DNA of 64,000 bases from Clostridia bacterium (GCA_017626295.1 JAGAJB010000017.1:1-64000), one strand, 5' to 3'; shown: positions 42,796 through 52,615, counted from the first letter of the stretch. The notes: generated from the sequence alone by a model not told the origin. Made by a program: numbers and translations.

Positions 42796-44244
42796 ATGGC
42801 TATTTACAATCCAAAATCATTAAAAGCAGAAGAATTTATCAACGATGGCGAAATACTTGATACTATAAAGTACGCCGAAGAAAACAAGAATAATGTAGAA
42901 CTTATAGACAGTATCCTTGAAAAAGCAAGACCTGTTAAAGAGGGTAACGGTTACCGTTGTACAGGACTTACTCACAGGGATGCAGCGGTACTTCTTGCCT
43001 GTGAAATTCCCGAAAAAATCGACGAGATGTTTAAACTGGCAAACGATATAAAACAGAAATTTTACGGCAACAGAATCGTTATGTTTGCACCCCTTTATCT
43101 TTCAAACTACTGTGTAAACGGTTGCGTTTACTGTCCGTATCATCTTAAAAACAAACATATTGCCCGAAAAAAACTTACACAGGAAGAAGTTAAAAAAGAG
43201 GTTATTGCATTGCAAGATATGGGTCACAAGCGTCTTGCTATTGAAGCAGGTGAGGACCCTAAAAATAATCCTATTGAATACATTCTTGAGTGTATTAAAA
43301 CAATTTACAGCGTTAATCACAAAAACGGTGCAATTCGCCGTGTTAACGTAAATATTGCGGCTACAACTGTTGAAAACTACCGAAAACTTAAAGATGCAGG
43401 TATCGGTACGTATATTCTTTTCCAGGAAACTTACCATAAACAGAGTTATCTTGAACTTCATCCCACAGGACCCAAGCACGATTATGATTATCATACCGAG
43501 GCTATGGACAGAGCCATGGAAGGCGGTATTGATGACGTAGGTTTAGGTGTGCTTTTCGGGCTTGAAAGATATATGTATGAGTTTGTTGGACTTCTTATGC
43601 ACGCAGAACATCTTGAAGCAGTTCACGGTGTAGGTCCCCATACTATCAGCGTGCCACGTTTAAAACGTGCAGACGATATTGATCCCGATACGTTTGATAA
43701 CGGTATAAGCGACGAAATGTTTAAAAAGATTATCGCTTGTATTCGTATTGCAGTTCCATATACAGGTATGATTATATCCACCCGCGAAAGCGAGAAAGTT
43801 CGCGGTGAAGTTCTTCATATGGGTATTTCTCAGATCAGCGGTGCATCCCGCACTTCCGTTGGCGGATATACCGAGGAGGAGCGTCCCCACGATTCCGAGC
43901 AGTTTGACGTTTCCGACCAACGTACACTTGATGAAGTTGTTCGTTGGCTTATGGAAAACGGTCATATTCCCTCATTCTGTACCGCTTGCTACCGTGAGGG
44001 CAGAACAGGTGACAGATTTATGAGCCTTTGCAAAAGCGGTCAGATTCTTAACTGCTGTCATCCCAATGCTTTGATGACACTTACCGAATATCTTGAGGAC
44101 TATGCTTCCGAAGAAACAAAGAAAATCGGTTATAAACTTATTGAAGAAGAACTCAAAAAGATTCCTTTAGATAAAGTTCGCGGAATTGCGGAGCAGAATA
44201 TTTGTGATATTAAAAACTCAAACCGCCGCGATTTCAGATTTTGA
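42796..44244 (+). CDS. hydG: [FeFe]-hydrogenase maturase HydG (radical SAM tyrosine lyase)
   Basis: 482 residues. The N-terminal cluster is at C106-x3-C110-x2-C113 (CVNGCVYC), and the C-terminal auxiliary cluster uses CTACYREGRTGDRF followed by further Cys. HydG cleaves tyrosine to give CO and cyanide for the H-cluster. AGAGGAG precedes the ATG. Length is normal for the family. Confidence 0.96.
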   Translation: MAIYNPKSLKAEEFINDGEILDTIKYAEENKNNVELIDSILEKARPVKEGNGYRCTGLTHRDAAVLLACEIPEKIDEMFKLANDIKQKFYGNRIVMFAPLYLSNYCVNGCVYCPYHLKNKHIARKKLTQEEVKKEVIALQDMGHKRLAIEAGEDPKNNPIEYILECIKTIYSVNHKNGAIRRVNVNIAATTVENYRKLKDAGIGTYILFQETYHKQSYLELHPTGPKHDYDYHTEAMDRAMEGGIDDVGLGVLFGLERYMYEFVGLLMHAEHLEAVHGVGPHTISVPRLKRADDIDPDTFDNGISDEMFKKIIACIRIAVPYTGMIISTRESEKVRGEVLHMGISQISGASRTSVGGYTEEERPHDSEQFDVSDQRTLDEVVRWLMENGHIPSFCTACYREGRTGDRFMSLCKSGQILNCCHPNALMTLTEYLEDYASEETKKIGYKLIEEELKKIPLDKVRGIAEQNICDIKNSNRRDFRF

Positions 44245-44277
44245 TTATCTCAGTTACTCTTAAAAGGAGGGTTAATT

Positions 44278-45477
44278 ATGAGCTTGAATGATACAGTTTC
44301 CGCCGAGCGCGTACACATAGGTTTTTTCGGCTTGCGTAACGCAGGTAAATCTAGCGTTGTCAATGCAGTAACAGGGCAGGAACTTGCTGTTGTTTCCGAT
44401 GTCAAAGGTACAACTACCGACCCGGTTAAAAAGGCTATGGAACTTTTGCCCCTGGGTCCCGTTGTTATTATAGATACCCCCGGTATTGATGACGAAGGGG
44501 CTTTAGGTGAAAAAAGGGTAGAAAAAACTTACGAAATTCTTTCTAAAACCGATGTTGCCGTGATTGTTGTAGATGCTCTTCGCGGAAAACAAAAAGAGGA
44601 TAACGAACTTATTGAGTCATTTGAAAAACGCGGTTTGCCCTATGTTGTGGTCTTCAATAAAAGCGATTTAATCGAAAGTGTTTCCGCAACTTCAGAAAAC
44701 GAAATTTATGTCAGCGCACAAAAGGGCACTAACATAAACGAGTTAAAAGAAAAAATAGGAAATCTTGCAAAAAATAAAAGTAAACCGAAATATATTGTTT
44801 CGGATTTACTTTCGCAAGGTGATTTGGTTGTGCTTGTTATTCCTGTGGATGAGTCCGCCCCCAAAGGCAGACTTATATTGCCTCAGCAAATGACAATGCG
44901 TGATATTCTTGATAAAAACTGTACTGTGGTTGCTTGTCAGGATACAGAACTTAAAGACACCCTTTCTGCTTTGTCAAGAAAACCGAAACTGGTTATTACA
45001 GATTCTCAGGCCTTTGGCAAAGTTTCAAAAATAGTTCCCGAAGATATACTTCTTACATCATTTTCAATTCTTATGGCTCGTTACAAAGGTGACCTTGAAA
45101 TGCTTGTAGAGGGCGTAGTGAAATTAAAAGAAATAAAAGACGGTGACAAAGTTCTTATAAGCGAGGGTTGTACACATCATCGCCAATGTAACGATATAGG
45201 AACTGTTAAAATACCCGGTTGGATTCGGGATTTTACGAAAAGCGAACCGAATTTTGTGTTTACTTCCGGCGGTGAATTTCCCAAAGACCTTTCGGACATT
45301 TCTCTTGTTGTTCATTGCGGCGGTTGTATGCTCAACGAAAAAGAAATGAAACACAGGCTTTCTGTTTCCAAGGAACAGGGTGTGCCTGTGGTGAATTACG
45401 GTGTTGCCATTGCCCAAATGCACGGAATTCTCAAAAGAAGTCTTGAAATATTCCCCGATTTCTACGAAAGGGTATGA
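44278..45477 (+). CDS. hydF: [FeFe]-hydrogenase maturation GTPase HydF
   Basis: 399 residues: G domain with GLRNAGKSS (18-26), DTPG, NKSD; then a dimerisation region; then the cluster-binding domain with CTHHRQCND and HCGGCM. HydF is the scaffold that delivers the assembled di-iron unit to the apo-hydrogenase. AGGAGG precedes the start. It completes the maturation set, though no hydrogenase gene is in the window. Confidence 0.95.
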   Translation: MSLNDTVSAERVHIGFFGLRNAGKSSVVNAVTGQELAVVSDVKGTTTDPVKKAMELLPLGPVVIIDTPGIDDEGALGEKRVEKTYEILSKTDVAVIVVDALRGKQKEDNELIESFEKRGLPYVVVFNKSDLIESVSATSENEIYVSAQKGTNINELKEKIGNLAKNKSKPKYIVSDLLSQGDLVVLVIPVDESAPKGRLILPQQMTMRDILDKNCTVVACQDTELKDTLSALSRKPKLVITDSQAFGKVSKIVPEDILLTSFSILMARYKGDLEMLVEGVVKLKEIKDGDKVLISEGCTHHRQCNDIGTVKIPGWIRDFTKSEPNFVFTSGGEFPKDLSDISLVVHCGGCMLNEKEMKHRLSVSKEQGVPVVNYGVAIAQMHGILKRSLEIFPDFYERV

Positions 45478-45484
45478 CGTTATA

Positions 45485-45889
45485 ATGAAGATTATATTAT
45501 GCCTTGATGACAATAACGGTATGCTTTTTAATAACAGACGCCAGAGCCGTGATAAAACTGTTATTGAAGATATTATTTCAAATCTTAAAAACGAAAGGGT
45601 TCTTATATCATCCTTTTCCGAGAAATTATTTGAAGAATTTTCTGATAGTGTAACAGTTGATGATGATTTCTTGAAAAATGCTTCCGGTGACAATATCTGT
45701 TTTGCGGAAAATCAGCCTTTGAAACATTTTGAAAACATAACAGAAATTACTGTTTACAGATGGAACAGGGTTTACCCTGCAGATTTTTATTGTGACGTTG
45801 ATTTTTCAAAGTTTTCTCTTATAAGCGAAACGGAATTCAAAGGTAACTCACACGATAAAATAACTAAGCAGATTTTTATTAAAAGGTGA
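45485..45889 (+). CDS. conserved clostridial protein of unknown function
   Basis: 134 residues starting MKIILCLDDNNGMLFNNRRQ at 45485. I recall this opening in small clostridial proteins sometimes labelled ribonuclease Z, but it has no metallo-beta-lactamase motif, so that label is unsupported. It has mixed alpha/beta character and no membrane segment. It lies 7 bp after hydF and 4 bp before the nuclease gene, so it is probably co-transcribed with both. Confidence 0.72.
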   Translation: MKIILCLDDNNGMLFNNRRQSRDKTVIEDIISNLKNERVLISSFSEKLFEEFSDSVTVDDDFLKNASGDNICFAENQPLKHFENITEITVYRWNRVYPADFYCDVDFSKFSLISETEFKGNSHDKITKQIFIKR

Positions 45890-45893
45890 AAAT

Positions 45894-47069
45894 ATGAAAA
45901 ACAAAAAATTGATAGGCGCAATAATTGCGATTTTTGCCGCCGTATTTGTTATCGGTGTCGGTGTTTCAACGGGTGATTCTTCGGTTGAAAACGGCAGTAC
46001 CACCGAAGTGAATACATCGACAACCGTTTTACATGGGGTTTATAACGACGAGGGTGAGTTGATAACCACCCAAGGCGAAAATGATGTTGTTGTTTCGCAG
46101 AATGCCGAAAAGATAGAAAACGTATTAAATTCAAATACCGCTTCAGATAATAAAAATCAAAATAACGTCGGTTCGGTTGAAGTAACTAATTCTGTAATCG
46201 ACGGAATAAATAATTCAAATAAAAACTATAAGGCAAATCTTAAAAATATTCCCGCTTTTTCGGGTAAGCCTTATTATGTTATAAACGGAAACGTTCCGGG
46301 TCTTAAATCCGATAATCAGAACGTAAAATATTTTGAAAAATACTCTCCCCTTGACAGTTTTGGAAGATGCGGTGTTGCGTATGCTTGCCTGGGAAAAGAA
46401 ACAATGCCCACGGAAGAACGCGGTGAAATCGGTCAGGTGAAGCCAAGCGGTTGGAAAACTGCGAAGTATAATTGTGTTGACGGTAAATATCTTTTTAACA
46501 GATGTCACCTTATCGGTTTTCAACTTTCGGGTGAAAATGCCAATAACAGAAACCTTATAACAGGTACTCGTTATATGAACGTAGAGGGTATGCTTCCTTT
46601 TGAAAATATGGTTGCCGACTACATAAAAGAAACGGGTAATCACGTTTTATACCGTGTAACACCTATTTTCCAAGGTGATGAACTTGTTGCAAGAGGTGTG
46701 CAGATGGAAGCCTATTCTGTTGAAGATAACGGCGACGGTATATGTTTTAATGTATATTGCTACAATAATCAACCGTCTGTAAAAATCGACTATGCCACAG
46801 GTAACAGTGAGTTGGTTGATGATGATACCGGTAACAAAACCACTACTGAAAAACGTGCGGAGAAAACCACCTCAGTTGAAACTTCAAGCGGCAGCGGAAG
46901 TTCTTCACAGGAAGCGAAATATATTTTAAATACTAACTCCAAAAAGATACACAGACCTACTTGTTCATCGGCTAAGAAGATGAAAGAAAGTAACAAACAG
47001 GAGTACACAGGTTCCAAAAACGATTTGCTGGCACAAGGTTATACCGCCTGCGGAATTTGTAATCCTTAA
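45894..47069 (+). CDS. secreted DNA/RNA non-specific endonuclease with an Ada-like tail
   Basis: 391 residues: N-terminal membrane anchor or signal (7-25), low-complexity linker to about 115, then a beta-beta-alpha-metal nuclease domain with the catalytic His in FNRCHLIGFQ (H205) and NRNLITGTRYMN, a variant of DRGH nucleases. A Ser/Thr-rich linker leads to a C-terminal mini-domain YILNTNSKKIHRPTC...CGICNP like the metal-binding Ada-type tail. Probably a surface nuclease for DNA scavenging or uptake. Confidence 0.85.
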   Translation: MKNKKLIGAIIAIFAAVFVIGVGVSTGDSSVENGSTTEVNTSTTVLHGVYNDEGELITTQGENDVVVSQNAEKIENVLNSNTASDNKNQNNVGSVEVTNSVIDGINNSNKNYKANLKNIPAFSGKPYYVINGNVPGLKSDNQNVKYFEKYSPLDSFGRCGVAYACLGKETMPTEERGEIGQVKPSGWKTAKYNCVDGKYLFNRCHLIGFQLSGENANNRNLITGTRYMNVEGMLPFENMVADYIKETGNHVLYRVTPIFQGDELVARGVQMEAYSVEDNGDGICFNVYCYNNQPSVKIDYATGNSELVDDDTGNKTTTEKRAEKTTSVETSSGSGSSSQEAKYILNTNSKKIHRPTCSSAKKMKESNKQEYTGSKNDLLAQGYTACGICNP

Positions 47070-47073
47070 AACC

Positions 47074-47117
47074 AAAAAACACCTTGCTTCTCCAAATGAG
47101 AAACAAGGTGTTTTTGT
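47074..47117. terminator. bidirectional terminator between convergent genes
   Basis: Stem AAAAACACCTTG with CAAGGTGTTTTT (47075-47086 with 47104-47115), plus an inner CTTCTC/GAGAA stem. T-runs on both strands serve the nuclease gene and the HAD gene. Confidence 0.85.
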
Positions 47118-47758
47118 CAGAAAAGTAAATCTTCGGGCTTTTTAAGTATATGGGTAGCACCTGCTTTTGTGAGTTCTTCTTCCGTTCCGAAGCCGTAAAC
47201 TGCCCCTGCGCTGTCAACGCCTGCGGCTTTTGCTCCGTCTATGTCGTAGAATCGGTCGCCGACCATAAGGACTTCCGATTTCGGCGGGTTACCGAAGTAG
47301 TCAAGGCAAGCGTTTATTAAATCCTTTTTGCTGGAATGATTATTTTTGAAATCTTCCGCAGAAACGAAGTCATAGTAAATATCAATGTTGTGGTATTTTG
47401 AAATTTCTTCTACGAAAGGTTTGGGTTTGGAAGAAGCAACTGCGATTTTTTTGCCCTTTTCTTTGAGGATTTTGAGAAGATTCGTGATACCATCATAAAT
47501 TGCCGATTCTTCTGCCGCTTTTGTCTTATAGCGTTCTCTGTATTTTGCTATTAACCAATTTGCATCTTCATCCGAAACGTTATAAATTGTTTTATACGAT
47601 TCAAAAAGGGGAGGGCCTACAAAATAGCGGAGTTTTTCCAAATCGGTTTCTTCAATACCGTAGCAGTCCAGGGAATATATTATTGATTTAAAAATACCTT
47701 CCGTTGTGTCACAAAGAGTACCGTCAAAATCAAATAAATAATAATTATATTCTTTCAT
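47117..47758 (-). CDS. HAD-superfamily phosphatase (phosphoglycolate phosphatase-like)
   Basis: 213 residues starting MKEYNYYLFDFDGTLCDT at 47758. Nucleophile and acid Asp are D10 and D12; motif II is AVASSKPK, and motif IV is MVGDRFYDIDGAKAAG. The helical cap between residues 15 and 85 puts it in HAD subfamily IA. The substrate is unknown. Confidence 0.85.
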   Translation of the reverse strand: MKEYNYYLFDFDGTLCDTTEGIFKSIIYSLDCYGIEETDLEKLRYFVGPPLFESYKTIYNVSDEDANWLIAKYRERYKTKAAEESAIYDGITNLLKILKEKGKKIAVASSKPKPFVEEISKYHNIDIYYDFVSAEDFKNNHSSKKDLINACLDYFGNPPKSEVLMVGDRFYDIDGAKAAGVDSAGAVYGFGTEEELTKAGATHILKKPEDLLF

Positions 47759-47859
47759 TATCATCACCAAGAACATTTTATTATTTTTGTGCGTAAAAGT
47801 AAATAGTGTGTGTTCAAAAAATATATCGAAATAATTACTGTTTTTAGCGGAATTTACTA

Positions 47860-47888
47860 TTGCAAGATATAAGTCAGTGTTGTAAAAT
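47860..47888 (+). promoter_or_regulatory. promoter of the NuoE/NuoF/GltD-like operon
   Basis: TTGCAA (47860-47865), 17-bp spacer, TAAAAT (47883-47888), 37 bp before the GTG start. Confidence 0.6.
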
Positions 47889-47924
47889 TAATTATGATTT
47901 AAATTGTGAAAGAGGGCGAATGCC

Positions 47925-48401
47925 GTGGCAGATAATTTGAAAATTGGTATTGATGCCATTTTAGAAAAATATATAAACCCCGAAGAAAGCCTTATTGCCA
48001 TTCTCCAGGATGTGCAGGGTCTTTTAGGCTATATTTCCGAAGATGCGGTGAAATATATTACTGAAAAAACAGGTATTGCTTCAAGCAGAATTATGGGTGT
48101 AGCATCCTTTTATGCAGGGTTCAGACTTAAACCTGTGGGAAAGTATCGCATAATGGTATGTATGGGTACTGCTTGCCACGTTAACGGCTCGGAGCGTATA
48201 GGAGATACTGTTAAAAGAGTTCTCGGCATTGAAGCTGGGGATGTAACCGATGACGGTCTTTTCTCCTGGGAGGAAGTTGCGTGCCTTGGCTGTTGCAGTA
48301 TTTCTCCCGCTATGATGATAAATGATACTGCATACGGCACTCTTACACAGGAAAAAGTTGTTTCTATTATCAATTCAATTAAAGAGGAGGAAGGCAAATG
48401 A
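47925..48401 (+). CDS. NuoE-like [2Fe-2S] subunit
   Basis: 158 residues from a GTG start with GAGGG upstream. Thioredoxin-like fold with the four-Cys pattern CMGTACHVNG and CLGCCSISP typical of 24-kDa NADH dehydrogenase subunits and of HndA/HydC. It is the first gene of a three-gene operon; its last 4 bp overlap the NuoF-like gene. Confidence 0.88.
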   Translation: MADNLKIGIDAILEKYINPEESLIAILQDVQGLLGYISEDAVKYITEKTGIASSRIMGVASFYAGFRLKPVGKYRIMVCMGTACHVNGSERIGDTVKRVLGIEAGDVTDDGLFSWEEVACLGCCSISPAMMINDTAYGTLTQEKVVSIINSIKEEEGK

Positions 48402-50155
48402 GATTTCTTCTCGGCTACGGCTCTTGCGGTATAGCATCAGGTGCGGATTCCGTGCTTTCGGGACTTAACGAAGCATTTTTGGGAACCGATTTTTCAGTTG
48501 AAAAAGTCGGTTGTAACGGACTTTGCTTTGCAGAGCCGATTGTTGAAGTTATTACCGATAAGGGTGAAAGCATACTTTACGGAAGACTTAACAGAGAAAG
48601 TGCAGTTAAGTTGGCAGAGTCTGCAAAAAGCGGTGTTCTTACCGATGATAACAGGCTTTCCGAAGAAGAACTTGCATTTTTGAAAGGTCAAAAACGCATT
48701 GTTCTGTCGGGTTGCGGTAAAGTTAACCCCGAAAGTATAGATTCTTATATTGAAAACGGCGGTTACAACGCATTGAAGAAAGCACTTTCAATAGGTGCTG
48801 ATAAAATTATAGAAGAAATAAAAATTTCAGGCTTGCGTGGCAGAGGCGGTGCAGGCTTTCCTACCCATATCAAATGGCAGTCTGCAAGAAATTCACAGTC
48901 AGATGAAAAATACATTGTTTGTAATGCTGACGAAGGCGACCCCGGTGCATTTATGGATAGAGCAGTGCTTGAGGGCGACCCCCACAGAGTTCTTGAAGGT
49001 ATGATGATTGCGGGTATTGCAGTTGGTGCCGAAACGGGTATTATCTATGTAAGAGCCGAATATCCCCTTGCAGTTAAAAGACTTAAAATTGCAATAAATG
49101 AAATGCGCGAAAAGGGTATTCTGGGAGAAAATATTTTCGGCAGCGGTTTTAATTTCGATTTTCATATAATGATGGGTGCAGGTGCATTCGTCTGCGGTGA
49201 AGAAACTGCACTTCTTGCTTCTTTGGGCGGTAACAGAGGTATGCCTGTTACAAAACCCCCATTCCCTGCACAAAAGGGTTTCAGAAAGAAACCTACAAAT
49301 ATAAATAACGTTGAAACATTCGCCAACGTGTCCTGGATTATTGAAAACGGCGGTTCCGCATTCGCGTCTATGGGTACTGAGGGCAGTAAAGGTACAAAGG
49401 TTTTTGCTCTTGCAGGCCGTGTTAAAAGAGGCGGACTTGTGGAAGTGCCCATGGGTCTTACTATAAATGACATCGTTTTCGGTATCTGTGGCGGTATAAA
49501 AGACGATGGGGATATTAAAGCAGTTCAGATGGGCGGTCCCTCAGGCGGTTGTATCCCTAAAAATATGCTTGATACGGTTATAGATTATGAAAATATCGCC
49601 AAAACAGGTGCCATTATGGGCTCCGGCGGTATGATTGTTATGGATGAAAAAACCTGTATGGTGGATATGGCGAAGTTCTTTATGGACTTTACAAGCAAGG
49701 AAAGTTGCGGTAAATGTGTACCTTGCCGTATCGGTACTACAAGAATGCTTGAAATTCTTCAGCGCATTGTAAACGGTGAGGGTGAAGAGAGTGATATTGA
49801 CACCCTCGTTGAACTGGGTGAAAGCATTAAAACAGGTGCGTTGTGCGGTCTCGGTAACTCCGCACCTAATCCTGTGCTTACAACCATAAAATATTTTAAA
49901 GATGAATACGAGGCACATATAAAAGAAAAACGTTGCCCTGCAAAGAAATGTTCCGAACTTATTACATATAACATCATTGAGGATTTGTGCAGAGGTTGTT
50001 CGCTTTGCAGTAAGAAATGCCCTGTTGATGCTATCAGCGGTAAGGTTAAATCACCATTTAAAATTGACAGCGAAAAATGTGTGCGTTGCGGTCAATGTAT
50101 TGAAAACTGCAGGTTTAATGCTATTGAAATTATAAGCGGGGAGGTAAAATTATGA
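48398..50155 (+). CDS. NuoF-like NADH- and FMN-binding subunit with extra ferredoxin domains
   Basis: 585 residues. An N-terminal thioredoxin-like [2Fe-2S] region is followed by the FMN/NADH module (GRGGAGFPTHIKW, CNADEGDPGAFMDR, CGEETALLASLGG). The [4Fe-4S] site ESCGKCVPCRIGT comes next. A C-terminal 2[4Fe-4S] ferredoxin (CRGCSLCSKKCP, CVRCGQCIENC) ends the protein. This is the architecture of HydB/HndC-type subunits in bifurcating complexes. Confidence 0.92.
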   Translation: MRFLLGYGSCGIASGADSVLSGLNEAFLGTDFSVEKVGCNGLCFAEPIVEVITDKGESILYGRLNRESAVKLAESAKSGVLTDDNRLSEEELAFLKGQKRIVLSGCGKVNPESIDSYIENGGYNALKKALSIGADKIIEEIKISGLRGRGGAGFPTHIKWQSARNSQSDEKYIVCNADEGDPGAFMDRAVLEGDPHRVLEGMMIAGIAVGAETGIIYVRAEYPLAVKRLKIAINEMREKGILGENIFGSGFNFDFHIMMGAGAFVCGEETALLASLGGNRGMPVTKPPFPAQKGFRKKPTNINNVETFANVSWIIENGGSAFASMGTEGSKGTKVFALAGRVKRGGLVEVPMGLTINDIVFGICGGIKDDGDIKAVQMGGPSGGCIPKNMLDTVIDYENIAKTGAIMGSGGMIVMDEKTCMVDMAKFFMDFTSKESCGKCVPCRIGTTRMLEILQRIVNGEGEESDIDTLVELGESIKTGALCGLGNSAPNPVLTTIKYFKDEYEAHIKEKRCPAKKCSELITYNIIEDLCRGCSLCSKKCPVDAISGKVKSPFKIDSEKCVRCGQCIENCRFNAIEIISGEVKL

Positions 50156-52467
50156 GTAAAGTTAACATATTCATAAACGGCAAAGAATACAGTGCCGACA
50201 CAGAAAAAAGCCTTCTCGATAATATCCTTGAAAGAGGTGTGTATTTGCCCCACCTCTGTCATAATAAAGAGTTGGAAAGTTACGGCGGTTGCGGTCTTTG
50301 TCTTGTTGAAGTTGAGGGTATAAGAAAGCCTTTGAGAGCCTGTTCCACAACAGTAAACGAGGGAATGAAAGTTACAACAAGTACTCCCGACCTTGAAAAG
50401 AGCCGTAAAGTTGCACTTTCTCTTATAATGTCCGACCACAGCGGTGACTGTAAAGCCCCTTGCTATATGGCGTGCCCTACTCATCAGGATATTCAAGGAT
50501 ATGTAGGTCTTATTGCCAACGGCAAAGAGCGAGAGGCTCTTGAACTTATAAAACAGGATAATCCTCTTCCTGCATCAATAGGCAGAGTATGTCCTCACCC
50601 CTGTGAAGAAAAATGTCGCAGAAAACATCTTGAAGGTGCAGTTTCCATTTGCGCGCTCAAACGGTTTGCGGCGGATTCATACGAAGATTATATACCCGAA
50701 TGCGAAGCCTTTAACGGTAAAACCGTTGCAGTTGTGGGAGCAGGTCCTGCGGGTCTTTCCTGTGCATATTTCCTTGCAATAAAAGGTTATAAAGTTAAAG
50801 TTTTTGAAGCACAGCGTCACGGTGGAGGTATGTTGAGGTACGGTATTCCCGCTTACAGACTTCCTAAAAATATTCTTGATAAGGAAATCGAGAATATTGA
50901 AAAAATGGGTGTGGAATTTCTCTATTCTAAAAAATTGGGTGTAGATTTTACAATATCTTCCCTTAAAAATGAGTATGATGCGGTTTTCCTTGCAACAGGT
51001 GCTTGGCGTTCTTCCTCTTTAGGTTGCCCCGGTGATGATTCAGAGGGCGTGATAGGCGGAATTGATATGCTTTTCCGCGTAGCAAACGGTGAAAATGTTG
51101 ATTTAGGTAAAAAAGTGTGCGTTGTAGGTGGCGGTAATACTGCCATTGACGCGGTGAGAACCGCAGTTCGTCTGGGTGCAGAAAAAGTTACCCTTATTTA
51201 CAGACGTACAGAAAATGAAATGCCTGCCGAACCCGATGAAATAAGGGATGCAAAGGCTGAAGGCGTAGAGTTTAAATTCCTTGCTTTGCCCCTTGAAGTT
51301 ATGGGTGAAAACGGCAAAGTAACAGGAATCAAACTTCAGAATATGAAGTTGGGTGAGCCTGACAGTTCGGGTAGAAGAAGTCCTGTTGCAATAGACGGCA
51401 GTACAGAAATACTCCAATGCGATACGGTTATTTCCGCTATCGGTCAGCGTGTTGCGGCAGAAGATTTAGACAGTGTGGAACTTACAAGAAAATCCACAAT
51501 TTCCGTTGATGAAAAGACTTATATGACGTCTGTTTCCGGTGTTTTTGCCGCAGGTGACGTTATAAATAAAGGTCCCGACATCGCAATAAGGGCAATAGCC
51601 GGCGGTAAATACGCGGCGCGTTCAATTGACTGTTACCTTAACGGTGCTGAAGTTCCGCCCGAACTTCCCGATTATTCGGTAAATAAGAATTTTGATGCAA
51701 GCGTTCTTGACGGCACACCTGTTATAAACAGATGCGAAGTGAAACTTCAGGATGCCGAAGTAAGAAAAAAGAATTTCAGTGAAGCGGCATTTACTTTTAC
51801 AAAAGAGGAAGCAATCAAAGAAGCGTCACGGTGCCTTGAATGCGGTTGTTCATCGGTTTATTCCTGCGAACTTTTACCCTTAATGCGTAAATATGATGCC
51901 CTTTCAATGAGTCTGAAAGGTAAATCAAGACAGTATCCCAAGGACAAAAGCCATCCTTTCATTGTAAGGGATAACAATAAGTGTATTCTCTGTGCTCAAT
52001 GTGTGAGGGCTTGCCGTGAAATTTCGGGAACTGAAAATCTCGGTCTTTTCGGCAGAGGTTTCGGAACGGTTCCTATGAGTGCATTTGATTTACCGCTTAA
52101 TGAAAGCAAATGTATCTCTTGCGGTGCGTGTGTAAATGTTTGCCCCACAGGTGCGCTCACATCTAAAACACCTGCAGTTAAAAATCCCCCGCTTCCTTTT
52201 GAAGAGGAAAGATATGTTTGCGACCTCTGTTCGCGTAATTGTGTTTTCACCAAACGCAGTATTAAGGGAAAAACAGTAAAGATGATACCCGAAAAATTGT
52301 CGGAATGCTGTTCTTTAGGTTTGTTCCTTCTTCCTGTCCGAGAAAATCTTCCTGAAAACATCAGCGAAGAACATTTCAAAGTAATTTGTGACAGGCTTTG
52401 CGGTTCTCTCGGTAAATACGAAGGGGATAATGTAAATGTTCGCGCACTGATAGAGGAAAAGAGATAA
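50152..52467 (+). CDS. GltD/NfnB-like flavoprotein fused to [2Fe-2S] and ferredoxin domains
   Basis: 771 residues. N-terminal [2Fe-2S] domain (LPHLCHNKELESYGGCGLC); a Cys-rich helical link (GRVCPHPCEEKCRR); FAD site VAVVGAGPAGLSCA; NAD(P) site VCVVGGGNTAIDA; second FAD motif GVFAAGDVINKGPDIA. The C-terminal region has 2[4Fe-4S] sites (CILCAQCVRACREI, CISCGACVNVCPTGA) and more Cys. No H-cluster motif is present, so it is not a hydrogenase. With the NuoE/F subunits it resembles the Sporomusa-type (Stn) bifurcating transhydrogenase; that assignment is inference. Confidence 0.85.
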   Translation: MSKVNIFINGKEYSADTEKSLLDNILERGVYLPHLCHNKELESYGGCGLCLVEVEGIRKPLRACSTTVNEGMKVTTSTPDLEKSRKVALSLIMSDHSGDCKAPCYMACPTHQDIQGYVGLIANGKEREALELIKQDNPLPASIGRVCPHPCEEKCRRKHLEGAVSICALKRFAADSYEDYIPECEAFNGKTVAVVGAGPAGLSCAYFLAIKGYKVKVFEAQRHGGGMLRYGIPAYRLPKNILDKEIENIEKMGVEFLYSKKLGVDFTISSLKNEYDAVFLATGAWRSSSLGCPGDDSEGVIGGIDMLFRVANGENVDLGKKVCVVGGGNTAIDAVRTAVRLGAEKVTLIYRRTENEMPAEPDEIRDAKAEGVEFKFLALPLEVMGENGKVTGIKLQNMKLGEPDSSGRRSPVAIDGSTEILQCDTVISAIGQRVAAEDLDSVELTRKSTISVDEKTYMTSVSGVFAAGDVINKGPDIAIRAIAGGKYAARSIDCYLNGAEVPPELPDYSVNKNFDASVLDGTPVINRCEVKLQDAEVRKKNFSEAAFTFTKEEAIKEASRCLECGCSSVYSCELLPLMRKYDALSMSLKGKSRQYPKDKSHPFIVRDNNKCILCAQCVRACREISGTENLGLFGRGFGTVPMSAFDLPLNESKCISCGACVNVCPTGALTSKTPAVKNPPLPFEEERYVCDLCSRNCVFTKRSIKGKTVKMIPEKLSECCSLGLFLLPVRENLPENISEEHFKVICDRLCGSLGKYEGDNVNVRALIEEKR

Positions 52468-52522
52468 TAAACCCGAAATCATATCGTACAAAATGCAACA
52501 AGTATTTTGTTTAAAATGCCGA

Positions 52523-52564
52523 ACCACCTCGGAAATCGCATAACACCGCGGTTTTTGAGGTGGT
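52523..52564. repeat. inverted repeat after the flavoprotein operon
   Basis: ACCACCTC/GAGGTGGT (52523-52530 with 52557-52564) around a GC-rich palindrome ACCGCGGT. It has no T-run, so it is at most a weak terminator. Confidence 0.35.
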
Positions 52565-52615
52565 ATGTAATATAAAATAATGTAAAAAAGAAATTATTAA
52601 AAACTAAATTATCTG

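Noticed and set aside
45485-45889. Ribonuclease Z
   Set aside because: The label is sometimes applied to proteins with this start, but there is no HxHxDH or other metallo-beta-lactamase motif, and the protein is far too short.
49541-49918. Minus-strand open frames of over 100 codons opposite the NuoF- and GltD-like genes
   Set aside because: They are antisense to strongly conserved proteins, have no ribosome sites and show no recognisable motifs.
50152-52467. [FeFe]-hydrogenase catalytic subunit
   Set aside because: The 2[4Fe-4S] and [2Fe-2S] domains look hydrogenase-like, but no H-cluster motifs (TSCCPxW, MPCxxKxxE) are present. The core is a GltD-like FAD/NAD(P) flavoprotein.
52523-52564. 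Strong terminator of the flavoprotein operon
   Set aside because: The stem is only 8 bp with a long loop and no T-run. I list it as a repeat only.
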